This document shows, one piece after another, positions 16,133-24,598 of a stretch of DNA of 34,771 nt. A program made the translations under genes and the position numbers. The stretch comes from Pseudomonadota bacterium. GTDB lineage: Bacteria > Pseudomonadota > Gammaproteobacteria > Steroidobacterales > Steroidobacteraceae. Each line of letters begins with the position of its first letter. Positions within the stretch are counted from its first letter, which is position 1. Where the stretch lies: positions 1-34,771 of the forward strand of contig JAJZLX010000061.1 of NCBI GenBank assembly GCA_021850555.1, written 5' to 3'. Under the pieces are notes generated by a model. That model saw only the letters and a program-made list of their open reading frames with translations, had not been told where the DNA came from and made no database searches.

Positions 16133-16945
16133 TTACTCGCGGATCCCCGCGCCCCGATCCATCAGCACGACGGCCGCGGTGAACAGGCCCGTCACGGCGA
16201 TCACCATGATCGCGAACGCCTCCCCGACGCCGACATCGGACACCCCGAGAAAGCCGAAGCGGAAGGCGTTGACCATGTACAGGATGGGATCGGCCAGCGA
16301 CAGGTGCTGCGCCCACTGCGGCAGCCGGGTGATCGAGTAGAAGACTCCGCCCAGATAGGTGAGCGGCGAGAGCAGGAAGGTCGGGATGATGCTGACCTGG
16401 TCGAAGTTCTTGGCGAACATCGCATTGAGGAACCCGCCGAGGGAGAACGTGACCGAAGTCAGCACGGCCGCCCCGACCACGATCAGGGGATGCAGCACCG
16501 GCAGGTGCGTGAAGAACAAGGCCACGGCCGTCACCGCCAGCCCCACCATCGTTCCGCGCACGACCCCGCCGGTCACGTAGCCGGACACGATGAGCCAGCT
16601 CGGCAGCGGCGAGACCAGCAGCTCCTCGATGTGCTTGCCGAACTTCGCGCCGAAGAAGGAGGACACCACGTTGGTGTACGAGTTGTTGATCACCGCCTGC
16701 ATGATCAATCCCGGCGCGATGTACATCATGTAGCCGAAGCCGCCCATCGGGCCGATGCGGCTGCCGATCACCGTGCCGAAGATCACGAAGTACAGCGTCG
16801 CCGTCACGGCGGACGGCAGGATGGTCTGGCTCCAGATGCGGATGATCCGGTGGAATTCCCGGATGACGATCGTCTGAAAGCCGATCCAGCGAACCCGGCC
16901 GAGCGCAAGCGGCTGGGGGGGCGCGTTTTCCGCCACGCTGCTCAT
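16133..16945 (-). CDS. yadH: ABC-2 type permease YadH
   Basis: 270 residues with six predicted membrane segments. It is close to E. coli YadH along most of its length: FHRIIRIWSQTILPSAVTAT, IFGTVIGSRIG, YIAPGLIMQAVINNSYTNVV, FGAKFGKHIEELLVSPLPSW, then PTFLLSPLTYLGGVFYSIT and GFLGVSDVGVG. The start ATG at 16945 overlaps the yadG stop by 4 bases. With YadG it forms an export-type ABC transporter whose substrate is unknown. The stop is only 4 bases from that of the convergent lipoprotein gene. Confidence 0.95.
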   Translation of the reverse strand: MSSVAENAPPQPLALGRVRWIGFQTIVIREFHRIIRIWSQTILPSAVTATLYFVIFGTVIGSRIGPMGGFGYMMYIAPGLIMQAVINNSYTNVVSSFFGAKFGKHIEELLVSPLPSWLIVSGYVTGGVVRGTMVGLAVTAVALFFTHLPVLHPLIVVGAAVLTSVTFSLGGFLNAMFAKNFDQVSIIPTFLLSPLTYLGGVFYSITRLPQWAQHLSLADPILYMVNAFRFGFLGVSDVGVGEAFAIMVIAVTGLFTAAVVLMDRGAGIRE

Positions 16946-17862
16946 GCCGCGGCCCCTTTGTCCACCAGGCGCATGAAGATCTCCTCCAGCCGATTGACCT
17001 TGTTGCGCATGGACAGCGCCTCGATGCCTTGCGCCGAGAGCCGCGCAAACAGATCGTTGAGGTTGGCGTCCTTGGACACTTCGACCTCCAGGGAGTGCTC
17101 GTCCGTGAGCCTCGCCACGTAGGGCGTGAGGGACGGCGCCTGCGCCAGGGGCTCGCGCAGGCTGATGACGAATGTCTCGACGTGCAGGCGTCGCAGCAGG
17201 TTGCTCATGCGATCCCGCTCGATGATGCGCCCGCCGTCGATGATGGCGATGTTGCGGCAGAGGGTCTCCGCCTCCTCCAGATAATGCGTCGTCAGGATGA
17301 TGGTGGTGCCATTGCGGTTGATCTCGCGCAGGAAGTCCCACATCGAGCGGCGGATCTCGATGTCCACCCCCGCGGTCGGCTCATCGAGAATGAGCAACCG
17401 CGGCTCGTGCATGAGCGCCCGGGCGATCATCAGGCGGCGCTTCATGCCGCCGGAGAGGCCGCGCGAGGCGTGTTTGCGCTTGTCCCACAGCTGCAGCTGC
17501 TTGAGGTAGCGCTCGGCGCGCTCGCGCGCCATGGGGCGGGGGATGCCGTAGAAGCCCGCCTGGTTGACCACGATGGTCTCGGGGGTCTCGAACAGGTTGA
17601 AATTGATCTCCTGCGGCACCACGCCGATGCAGCTTTTGGCCCCCTCGAGATCGCGGTCGATGTCATAGCCGAAGATGCTCGCCTCGCCGCCGGTCTTCTT
17701 GACCAGCGAGGTGACGATGCCGATGAGAGTGGTCTTGCCGGCGCCGTTGGGCCCCAGCAGGGCGAAGAAATCCCCCTGCTCGACGTTGAGGTCGATGCCC
17801 TTCAGAGCCTGCACGCCGTTGCGGTAGGTCTTGGTCAGTCCCCGGACGGAAAGCGCGTTCAT
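16942..17862 (-). CDS. yadG: ABC transporter ATPase YadG
   Basis: 306 residues, the usual length for YadG. Walker A GPNGAGKTT at 37-45, Q-loop in VVPQEINFN, signature LSGGMKRR at 136-143, Walker B LLILDE at 156-161 and H-loop His in TTHYLEEAE at 193. The ATG at 17862 begins MNALSVRGLTKTY; a longer in-frame start at 17952 lies in the upstream intergenic region and is less likely. It powers YadH. It is followed upstream by gshA on the same strand with a 141-base gap, so it may have its own promoter. Confidence 0.95.
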   Translation of the reverse strand: MNALSVRGLTKTYRNGVQALKGIDLNVEQGDFFALLGPNGAGKTTLIGIVTSLVKKTGGEASIFGYDIDRDLEGAKSCIGVVPQEINFNLFETPETIVVNQAGFYGIPRPMARERAERYLKQLQLWDKRKHASRGLSGGMKRRLMIARALMHEPRLLILDEPTAGVDIEIRRSMWDFLREINRNGTTIILTTHYLEEAETLCRNIAIIDGGRIIERDRMSNLLRRLHVETFVISLREPLAQAPSLTPYVARLTDEHSLEVEVSKDANLNDLFARLSAQGIEALSMRNKVNRLEEIFMRLVDKGAAA

Positions 17863-18003
17863 GAGCTGGAGAATCGGCCATGTGAAGCCGGGCCGCAATG
17901 GCCCAACGGATAGATTGACCGCGCCGCAGGCACCTTTCAACCCGCCGTGCACGCGCCCGGCTGAGCGGGCAGCGTTGCGCGGCCGGCCGGGATTGCGGGG
18001 CGG

Positions 18004-19587
18004 TCAGGCGGCGAAATACTGCGCCAGGTACTCCTCGAACGTGCCCCTGTCGGCCGCCTCGATAGCCCTCTGCTGCGCAAGCGACTCCGCGGCCTCGCGG
18101 GTGAATTCGGCGAGCCGGGCCTCATCCGGCGGGTACAGATCGAGGAAGTATTCCTTGTGCAGCCTCGACATCCGCAGCGCCAGGTCGAAGAACGACTCAC
18201 CGGTGGCGGCAAGCTCGGCCAGCATCCGGGCCGAGGGCGTCCGGGCGACCTCTTCGATCTTGGCGGCCTGGGTCGCGAGGGCGAGGGAATAGGGCCGGGA
18301 GGGGTCGCCCCGATCGAGGATCTCGCAGATGCCGGCCATGGAATCGATCAGCTCCCGCGCCCAGTCCCGCATGGGAACGCTCTGTCCGTCCCGTGAGAGC
18401 ACCAGCCCCGGCTCGCGCCCGCGGTGGGCCACGGTGAGGTGATTCTGGTCGAGCGAGCGCTGCTCGGCATCGGCGATCGGGGGGCTGTCCTTGAGCAGAC
18501 AGAGCGCGACGAACGCCTCGAGGAAGCGCAGCTTGTTCTGGTTGACCCCCACGGGATCGAAGGCGCTCACATCGAGCGCCCGCACCTCGACGTACTCCAC
18601 GCCGGCGCGCTTGAGCGCCTGGGTGGGGCGCTCACCGGAGCGGGCTACCCGCTTCGGCCGGATGAAACTGTAGTACTCGTTCTCGATCTGCAGGATATTG
18701 GCGTTGAGTTGGCGGTACTCGCCGTCGTCCTTCACACCCAAAGCCGCGTACGGCGGATGGGGGGTGGTGATCGCGCGGCCGAGATCGCGGACATACTCCT
18801 CCAGGCTGTTGACCGACACGGAAAGATCGGCCTGGTTGCGGTTGCGGTAGCCGATGTCGCTCATCCTGAGGCTGGTGGCATGGGGCTCGTAGGCGGTGCC
18901 GGGCGAGAAGTCCTCGAGGTGGTGCTCGCGGCCGCGCAGGAAGGACTTGCACACCACCGGCGAGACGCCGAACAGGTACAGGACCAGCCAGCCGTGCCGG
19001 CGGTAGTTGCGCAGCAGATCGAAGTAGCGCGCCGACACGAAGTCCGCACCCCAGCCGCGCGACTTCAGGATGTCCGCATAGGCCGGCCAGAACTCCTGCG
19101 GGAAGGAGTAGTTGAAATGCACACCGGAGATGGCCTGCATCATGCGGCCGTAGCGCAGGCCGAGACCGTTGCGGTACACGGTCTTCATCCGGCCGACGTG
19201 CGAGCGACCGTACTGCGCGAGGGGAATTTCCGCGTCGCCGTCGATCCGGCACGGCATGCTGGTCGTCCACAGCAGCTCATCGCCGAGATGCCGGTAGACG
19301 AACTCGTGCAGGTCGAGCAGGTACTGCAGCAGCTCCCAGGTGGTGGTGAACGTCGGGGTGACGAGCTCGATCAGCGCCTCCGAGTAATCGGTGGTGATGT
19401 GATCGCTGGTCAACGCGGAGCCGAGCGCGAGTGGATGGGGCGTCTGGGCGAGACGGCCCTGCGAGGTCACGCGCAGCGACTCCTTCTCCACGCCCCGGCG
19501 GCCGCCCTGGAGGATCTCGGGCTGTCCGCTGTTGACGAGCGCGGACAGGCGCCGCTCGAATGCGGTGTCGATCGCGGTGCTGCTCAT
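18004..19587 (-). CDS. gshA: Glutamate-cysteine ligase
   Basis: 527 residues, close to the 518 of E. coli GshA. It catalyses the first step of glutathione synthesis, joining glutamate and cysteine with ATP. The family pattern is clear: GGRRGVEKESLRVTSQGRLA near residues 28-47, DYSEALIELVTPTF, MQAISGVHFNYSFP, SLRMSDIGYRNRNQ, then YVEVRALDVSAFDPVGVNQN. No frame damage is visible. The DUF1499 gene lies 22 bases upstream on the same strand and probably shares a transcript. A glutathione S-transferase is encoded at 27.2-27.8 kb. Confidence 0.96.
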   Translation of the reverse strand: MSSTAIDTAFERRLSALVNSGQPEILQGGRRGVEKESLRVTSQGRLAQTPHPLALGSALTSDHITTDYSEALIELVTPTFTTTWELLQYLLDLHEFVYRHLGDELLWTTSMPCRIDGDAEIPLAQYGRSHVGRMKTVYRNGLGLRYGRMMQAISGVHFNYSFPQEFWPAYADILKSRGWGADFVSARYFDLLRNYRRHGWLVLYLFGVSPVVCKSFLRGREHHLEDFSPGTAYEPHATSLRMSDIGYRNRNQADLSVSVNSLEEYVRDLGRAITTPHPPYAALGVKDDGEYRQLNANILQIENEYYSFIRPKRVARSGERPTQALKRAGVEYVEVRALDVSAFDPVGVNQNKLRFLEAFVALCLLKDSPPIADAEQRSLDQNHLTVAHRGREPGLVLSRDGQSVPMRDWARELIDSMAGICEILDRGDPSRPYSLALATQAAKIEEVARTPSARMLAELAATGESFFDLALRMSRLHKEYFLDLYPPDEARLAEFTREAAESLAQQRAIEAADRGTFEEYLAQYFAA

Positions 19588-19609
19588 CGGGTCTGCCGGT
19601 AGCGGTCGC

Positions 19610-20458
19610 TCAAGGCTGTTTCATGAGATCGAGAAAGCGCCGGATGCGCGCGGCGTTCGTGCCGATGTCGCTCACGCCCACCCGCGATTCCGACCTGACA
19701 TCGACGCGGGAGCCGGTGCCGTGCGGGGTCACCCTGACCACGACGTCGTCCTTGAAATCAAAGAAAAACGTGTGCGCGGTGGCCTCCAGCCGCCCCTGGG
19801 CCGGCACGTACGCGTCGATCCGCCAGCCCATTTTCCGGCCCACCCGCAGCGCCTTCGCGAGCGCCTGGTCCGGCGGCAATGCGAGAAACAGCGGCTTGAT
19901 GTACGGGTAGTACTCGTGCTGCAGTTTCGGAACGTCGATTATCTTATTTCCGACGTGCGCCCGCCGTATATATTGCGGGGGATTGACAGCATGTGCGCGC
20001 TCACGCAACGGAATGACGGCCACAAACGCCGGCGGGTTGGCCGTGTCGGTGGTGATGTCGTGAATGGGCGGCGCGGAGCTCGCCCTCACGAGCCAGGAAA
20101 CCATATAGGCCGTGACGGCGAGCCCGATGACGATGCCGGCCGTCGCCGCGACGCGGGGAACGGGCGAGCGTTTCACCTTGGCGAGGAGCGCGCCGACAAC
20201 GGCCACGGCCGTGCCGAGCGCCGTCACGCCGAGCCCGACCACCAGCGTCATGAGCGCCGTGCCGACGCCGGCCAGGGAAAACCGGTTGAGCTGCCCGGCG
20301 AGCAGCGCGATCAGAACGCCCGCGGCCAGGACCCACAGCCCCGCCTTGGTCACGTAGGCGGGCCACCGCGGCGGGTGCAACGGAGGAAAGGGGAGAGTGC
20401 TCACATCAGGGGTCCCGTGCAATGACCCGAGCTTGTTGCCCGGCGCCGTTTCGGGCAT
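19610..20458 (-). CDS. DUF1499 membrane protein
   Basis: 282 residues. Three to four membrane segments occupy residues about 38-125 (GLWVLAAGVLIALLAG, LMTLVVGLGVTALGTAV, AATAGIVIGLAVTAYMVSWL). A soluble C-terminal DUF1499-type domain follows: PPIHDITTDTANPPAFVAVI, EYYPYIKPLFLALPPDQALA, WRIDAYVPAQGRLEATAHTF, and VDVRSESRVGVSDIGTNAAR. The function of DUF1499 is not known to me. Its start at 20458 leaves about 40 bases to the divergent mtnP gene. It leads a likely operon with gshA. Confidence 0.85.
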   Translation of the reverse strand: MPETAPGNKLGSLHGTPDVSTLPFPPLHPPRWPAYVTKAGLWVLAAGVLIALLAGQLNRFSLAGVGTALMTLVVGLGVTALGTAVAVVGALLAKVKRSPVPRVAATAGIVIGLAVTAYMVSWLVRASSAPPIHDITTDTANPPAFVAVIPLRERAHAVNPPQYIRRAHVGNKIIDVPKLQHEYYPYIKPLFLALPPDQALAKALRVGRKMGWRIDAYVPAQGRLEATAHTFFFDFKDDVVVRVTPHGTGSRVDVRSESRVGVSDIGTNAARIRRFLDLMKQP

Positions 20459-20498
20459 CTTGCAGGCTTACGGCGAGTCACGCAACAGAGAGCTCCAC

Positions 20499-21344
20499 AT
20501 GATCGGCATAATCGGCGGCACGGGCCTGTATCGCATGGACGGCCTGGAGGTCACGGAAACTCGCGAGGTCGACAGCCCCTTCGGCCCGCCCTCCTCGCCG
20601 GTGATGCTCGGACGGCTCGGCGGCCGCCCGGTCGCCTTCCTCGCCCGGCACGGCCTGCGTCACGATCTGCTGCCGAGCGAGATCAACTTCCGGGCGAACA
20701 TCTGGGCGCTGAAAAGCGCGGGCGTGCGCACCATCATCGGGGTCTCCGCGGTCGGGAGCCTGCGCGAGGAGATCCGTCCCGGCGACCTGGCGCTGCCCGC
20801 GCAATACCTGGACTTCACCAAGGGATTGCGCGCGGCGAGCTTCTTCGGGAAGGGATTGGTCGCCCACATATCGACCGCTCATCCGACCTGCGCCACGACC
20901 GCCTCGCTCCTGGCGCGCACGGCGCAGTCCCTCGGCCTGGCTCTGCACCTGGAGAAGACCTATGCTTGCGTCGAGGGCCCGCGCCTGGGCACCCGGGCGG
21001 AGAGCCTCTGGCTGCGCGGCGCCGGCGCCGACCTGGTCGGCATGACCAATGTGCCGGAGGCTTTCCTCGCCCTCGAGGCGCAGCTCGGCTACTGCACCAT
21101 CGCGGTGGCGACCGACTACGACTGCTGGCTCGACGACCCCTCCCAACACGTCTCGGTCGATCAGGTGATGAGCCAGTTCCGCGACAGCCTGGCGCGGGTG
21201 CAGCGGCTCATCGCGCGCGCCGTGGCGGACTATGCAGAGGACGAGTCGCGCCCCTGCCGGCACTCGCTCGAGCAGGCGGTGATCACGCCGCGGGAACAGA
21301 TGACGGCCGGGCAGAAGGCGATCCTGGATTTTCTGGAGAGTTGA
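20499..21344 (+). CDS. mtnP: S-methyl-5'-thioadenosine phosphorylase
   Basis: 281 residues. It cleaves methylthioadenosine (and usually 5'-deoxyadenosine) with phosphate to adenine and a 5-modified ribose-1-phosphate. Visible motifs: phosphate-binding IGIIGGTGLYRM at the N-terminus, FLARHGLRHDLLPSEINFRA, the base/methyl site MTNVPEAFLALEA and the purine-binding Asp pair in VATDYDCW. These fit MTAP better than guanosine-type PNP; a methylthioinosine specificity (MTIP, as in Pseudomonas) cannot be excluded. The ATG at 20499 follows cagagag. It converges on a radical SAM operon, whose enzyme would release 5'-deoxyadenosine or form adenosylated products. Confidence 0.92.
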   Translation: MIGIIGGTGLYRMDGLEVTETREVDSPFGPPSSPVMLGRLGGRPVAFLARHGLRHDLLPSEINFRANIWALKSAGVRTIIGVSAVGSLREEIRPGDLALPAQYLDFTKGLRAASFFGKGLVAHISTAHPTCATTASLLARTAQSLGLALHLEKTYACVEGPRLGTRAESLWLRGAGADLVGMTNVPEAFLALEAQLGYCTIAVATDYDCWLDDPSQHVSVDQVMSQFRDSLARVQRLIARAVADYAEDESRPCRHSLEQAVITPREQMTAGQKAILDFLES

Positions 21345-21460
21345 CGCGGATATCGCGCCAACGCCCGGGCATCGGACGGCCGGAGCGCTCTGCATGAGCG
21401 CAATCCTGCGAGGCGGCGTGACGGAATAGCCGGGCGCGACGCGAAGGCGGCAGTGAGTTT

Positions 21461-22423
21461 CTAATGCCCTTTCGCCTCGCTGCACGAGGCGCCGAACTTG
21501 AAGCACGCGAAGCAGCGGTGATGGCGCAGCATCACCCGCCTTCCCAGGCTCTCGCCGAGCGTACCTCCCTGATCGTATGCCGCATCATCATCGACCAGCG
21601 TACAGGCATACACCCGCATACGGCCGTCGATCTTCACGACCATCTTGCTGTAAGCGCACATGAATTCCCGCCGCGTCGCTTCGGTCTGATAGGTCGTCAT
21701 GCATGAGCGCGTCACGTGAGGCACCACCGGATGCGAGCCCGGCGTGCCGAAATCAGGGAAGGCCACGATGTTCAGATCCGCCGGCAGCGCAAGTTCGCTC
21801 AGCAGCCGGCGATAGGCTGCCTCCGTCCGGGCGCGGTCCTCGCCCGCCTCCATCTGCCGGGCGACCGAGACGTGATACCCCTGCGCATGCAACAGCTGCA
21901 GGGTGCGGCAAGCCTCGGCGAAGCTGCCCGCGCCGCGGCCGGCATCGTGGCGGCCGGCATCGGCATAATCCAGGCTGACGCGGAAGGCGAGCGGATGCGG
22001 CCTCGCCTGCAGCGGGCGCAGCTTCGGCAGTCGGCTCGGCAGCGCATCCACTCCGTTGGTCAACACCAGTACGGGCGCTATGGCGAGCGCATGGTCCAGA
22101 ATCCGCACCAGATCCCTGACGATGAACGGCTCCCCGCCGGTGAAGGACAGCTGCCTCACCCCGAGCGCGGCGGCCTCCTCGAGAAAGGGAAGCACGTCGG
22201 CGAACGTGACGCGCCCGATGCGCCGGTCACCGGGCTTGGAGCCCTCCAGGCAGAACGGACAGGCGAGGTTGCACGCCGTCCCGGTGTGGAACCAGAGCTC
22301 CGAGAGCGTATGCGGCTCGATGTAGCCGCGCGGATCCCCGAGCGGGGTGAACAGCCAGTCGTCGCGGGCCGGCTCCTCGAGCACGAGGGGCGGCGGCGCA
22401 GCCTGCGCAAAGGTGTCGTTCAT
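21461..22423 (-). CDS. Radical SAM protein with C-terminal Cys cluster
   Basis: 320 residues. The radical SAM cluster motif C-x3-C-x2-C is CNLACPFC (Cys51, 55, 58), followed by a SAM-binding SFTGGEPFIV. The C-terminal part has MCAYSKMVVKIDGRMRVYAC and then CFACFKFGASC (Cys304, 307, 314), which resembles a SPASM/twitch-type auxiliary Fe-S cluster and distantly recalls the Cys-rich end of ArsS. The substrate is unknown. It is the last gene of a four-gene operon with DUF2064, a flavoprotein and a TIGR04283 glycosyltransferase; its start overlaps the upstream stop by 4 bases. The ATG at 22423 is chosen for that overlap and because homology begins shortly after. Confidence 0.88.
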   Translation of the reverse strand: MNDTFAQAAPPPLVLEEPARDDWLFTPLGDPRGYIEPHTLSELWFHTGTACNLACPFCLEGSKPGDRRIGRVTFADVLPFLEEAAALGVRQLSFTGGEPFIVRDLVRILDHALAIAPVLVLTNGVDALPSRLPKLRPLQARPHPLAFRVSLDYADAGRHDAGRGAGSFAEACRTLQLLHAQGYHVSVARQMEAGEDRARTEAAYRRLLSELALPADLNIVAFPDFGTPGSHPVVPHVTRSCMTTYQTEATRREFMCAYSKMVVKIDGRMRVYACTLVDDDAAYDQGGTLGESLGRRVMLRHHRCFACFKFGASCSEAKGH

Positions 22424-23145
22424 CGTGCGCGATACCAGTGTGACAGCCGGACCGGGGACACGCCCGCGAGGTGCCCCAGCGCCAGCACGCGGTTGTGCAG
22501 CGTGCGGCGCAGGTATCCGTCGCGCTCCCAGCGGCGCGGATCGACCGTGATGGGCAGATCGAGCGCGACGAACCGGCCCGTGCGCTTGAGGTAGCGTACC
22601 AACGGCACCTCCTCGAACAACGGCTGCGCGGCGAATCCCGGGCCCGCCGCGTAGGCCTCCCGGGTCGCGAAGATGCCCTGATCGCCGTATACCATGCCGC
22701 AACGGCAGCGCAGGGCGATGCTTCGCTCGAGGAGGGACTTCAGCGCGCCGGCCGGACCGCCGAAGCGGAAGCGGAAGTAGCCGCCCGCGGCCCCTTGCCG
22801 GACGGCCGCACGAATCGCGCCCGCCGCACCGGCGTGCGGCCGGCTGTCCGCATGCAGGAACCACAGCACCTGGGCTGCGCCACCGGGGACAGAGGCCTCC
22901 CGCGCGGCCAGAACCCCGGCGCCCAGCTGCAAGCCCCGTCCCGCCGGTGAAGGCAGCCAGCGGACCCCGTGCCGACGGCACAGCGCCGCGGTTTCCTCGC
23001 CCGCCACGCCGTCGGCGACGATGATCTCTTCCGGCGGGGCGTCCAGCCTGCCCAGCTCGGGCAGCAGCTGCGCGAGCGAGCCGTCGTCGCGCAGCGTGGG
23101 CACGATGACCGTCAGCCGCGTCGTCTCTGGCGCTTCAGCGCGCAT
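22420..23145 (-). CDS. TIGR04283-like family 2 glycosyltransferase
   Basis: 241 residues. GT-A fold: LTVIVPTLRDDGSLAQLLPE, EEIIVADGVAGEETAALCRR, RGLQLGAGVLAA, then FLHADSRPHAG as the metal/nucleotide site and GYFRFRFGG, YGDQGIFATREAY, PLFEEVPLV. This is the pattern of the TIGR04283 transferases that travel with radical SAM and DUF2064 genes and are annotated as arsenosugar glycosyltransferases in some genomes. The ATG at 23145 is used; a GTG at 23160 is also possible. Either way it overlaps the flavoprotein gene stop (11 or 26 bases). Confidence 0.88.
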   Translation of the reverse strand: MRAEAPETTRLTVIVPTLRDDGSLAQLLPELGRLDAPPEEIIVADGVAGEETAALCRRHGVRWLPSPAGRGLQLGAGVLAAREASVPGGAAQVLWFLHADSRPHAGAAGAIRAAVRQGAAGGYFRFRFGGPAGALKSLLERSIALRCRCGMVYGDQGIFATREAYAAGPGFAAQPLFEEVPLVRYLKRTGRFVALDLPITVDPRRWERDGYLRRTLHNRVLALGHLAGVSPVRLSHWYRAR

Positions 23146-24598
23146 GACGCAACCACGCACGGAGCGCCCCGGCGACCCGCGGCGTCAAACGCCTGCGGGC
23201 GTGCTGGTCGGCGAGCCGGCGCAGGTATTCCGAGCGGGTCGGATAGGGCAGCACCAGCGAGCCGAGCGCGCCGAGCCCTCCGGATCGGGTCATGAGCAGC
23301 GCCAGGGGAGCGATCTGCTCGCCCGCATCCCGGCCGACCAGCGTGGCGCCGAGGACGCGCCCGCCGGTGTCCGCCAGCACCTCGACAAAGCCCTCCTCGG
23401 CATCATCCATCACACCGCGGTCCAACTCGCTCCACTCGAGCCGGTAACGCTCGAAGCGGCGGCCGGCCGCCTGCAGCTCGGGGGCCGTCGCGCCGATCTG
23501 CGCAAGCTCCGGCTTGGTGTAGACACAGCGAGGCACGATGAGCCTGTCCGCCCGCGCGCGACCTCGAAACAGTGCGTTACGGACGACGATGCGCGCCTGC
23601 GCGTCGGCCGCGTGGGTGAATTGATATGCGGAGCAGACATCTCCGGCCGCGTAGACATCCGGGTGCGATGTGCGCAAGCGCTCATCGACCCCGATCGCGC
23701 CTCGGGCATCGAGCTTCACACCCGCCTTGTCGAGATCCAATCCCTCCACGTTGCGCCGCCGTCCGGCGGTTACCAGCACCTCGTCGGCCACGACCCGGCG
23801 GCCGTCCCCGAGTGTCAGCACCTTGCCCTCGGGGGTCACCGAGGCCGATTGCGCTGCGCTCCCCAGGTACAGCATCACCCCTTCGCGCCGCAGCGCGCTC
23901 GCGATGAGTCCTGCGGCCTGCGCCGCCTCCAGCGGCAGCACCTGGGCGGCCGCTTCGATGAGCTCGACGCGGGTGCCGAGGCGCGCGAAAGCCTGGGCAA
24001 GCTCGCAGCCTGCGGCGCCGGCGCCGAGAATGGCGAGCTGCCGCGGCTGCACACGCAGCTCGAACACCGTCTCATTGGTCAACACGCCCGGCTCGGCGAG
24101 CCCCGGGATCGCGGGCACCAGAGGCCGTGCGCCGGTCGCGATCACGGTCTTGCGGGTGTTGAGCACGATGTCACCGACCCGTATGAGGTGCGGCGACTCG
24201 AACCGTGCCTCGCCGAGAAAGACTTCGACACCGGCGCGGCAAAAACGCTCGACCGAGTCGTGATGAGCGATCCGGGCGCGAACGGCACGCACCCGCTGCA
24301 TGGCCGCCTCGAACGACAACCCCGCGGCGGCTGCGGCCAACAGTGTCTTGGAGGGCACGCAGCCCGCGTTGAGGCAATCCCCGCCCATGGCATGGCGCTC
24401 GAGGAGGGCCACCCGGGCGCCGAGAGAGGCAGCGGCGATGGCAATCACCAGGCCCGCGGGCCCGGCCCCGATCACCACCAGGTTGTAGCGGCCGCGCCCA
24501 TCGGGATTGCGATAATCCTGCGGAAACACCAGCCGGCGGTACTCGGCGGCGATTGCATCCGGGTCCGGTCCCTGTGCCCGCTCCTGCACGGCACTCAT
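23135..24598 (-). CDS. Mercuric-reductase-like flavoprotein
   Basis: 487 residues of the pyridine nucleotide-disulfide oxidoreductase class I family. FAD-binding GAGPAG at 44-49, redox-active pair GGDCLNAGCVPSK (Cys75, Cys80), NAD(P)-binding AILGAGAAGCELAQAFARLG, and the second FAD motif VYAAGDVCSA. There is no N-terminal metal-binding domain and no C-terminal Cys pair, so it is not MerA proper. In the dimer interface where many members have a His (HPT-x-SE type), it reads LPYPTRSE, so the usual active-site His seems absent. It is embedded in the radical SAM/transferase operon and overlaps its neighbours by 4 and at least 11 bases. Confidence 0.92.
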   Translation of the reverse strand: MSAVQERAQGPDPDAIAAEYRRLVFPQDYRNPDGRGRYNLVVIGAGPAGLVIAIAAASLGARVALLERHAMGGDCLNAGCVPSKTLLAAAAAGLSFEAAMQRVRAVRARIAHHDSVERFCRAGVEVFLGEARFESPHLIRVGDIVLNTRKTVIATGARPLVPAIPGLAEPGVLTNETVFELRVQPRQLAILGAGAAGCELAQAFARLGTRVELIEAAAQVLPLEAAQAAGLIASALRREGVMLYLGSAAQSASVTPEGKVLTLGDGRRVVADEVLVTAGRRRNVEGLDLDKAGVKLDARGAIGVDERLRTSHPDVYAAGDVCSAYQFTHAADAQARIVVRNALFRGRARADRLIVPRCVYTKPELAQIGATAPELQAAGRRFERYRLEWSELDRGVMDDAEEGFVEVLADTGGRVLGATLVGRDAGEQIAPLALLMTRSGGLGALGSLVLPYPTRSEYLRRLADQHARRRLTPRVAGALRAWLRHAR

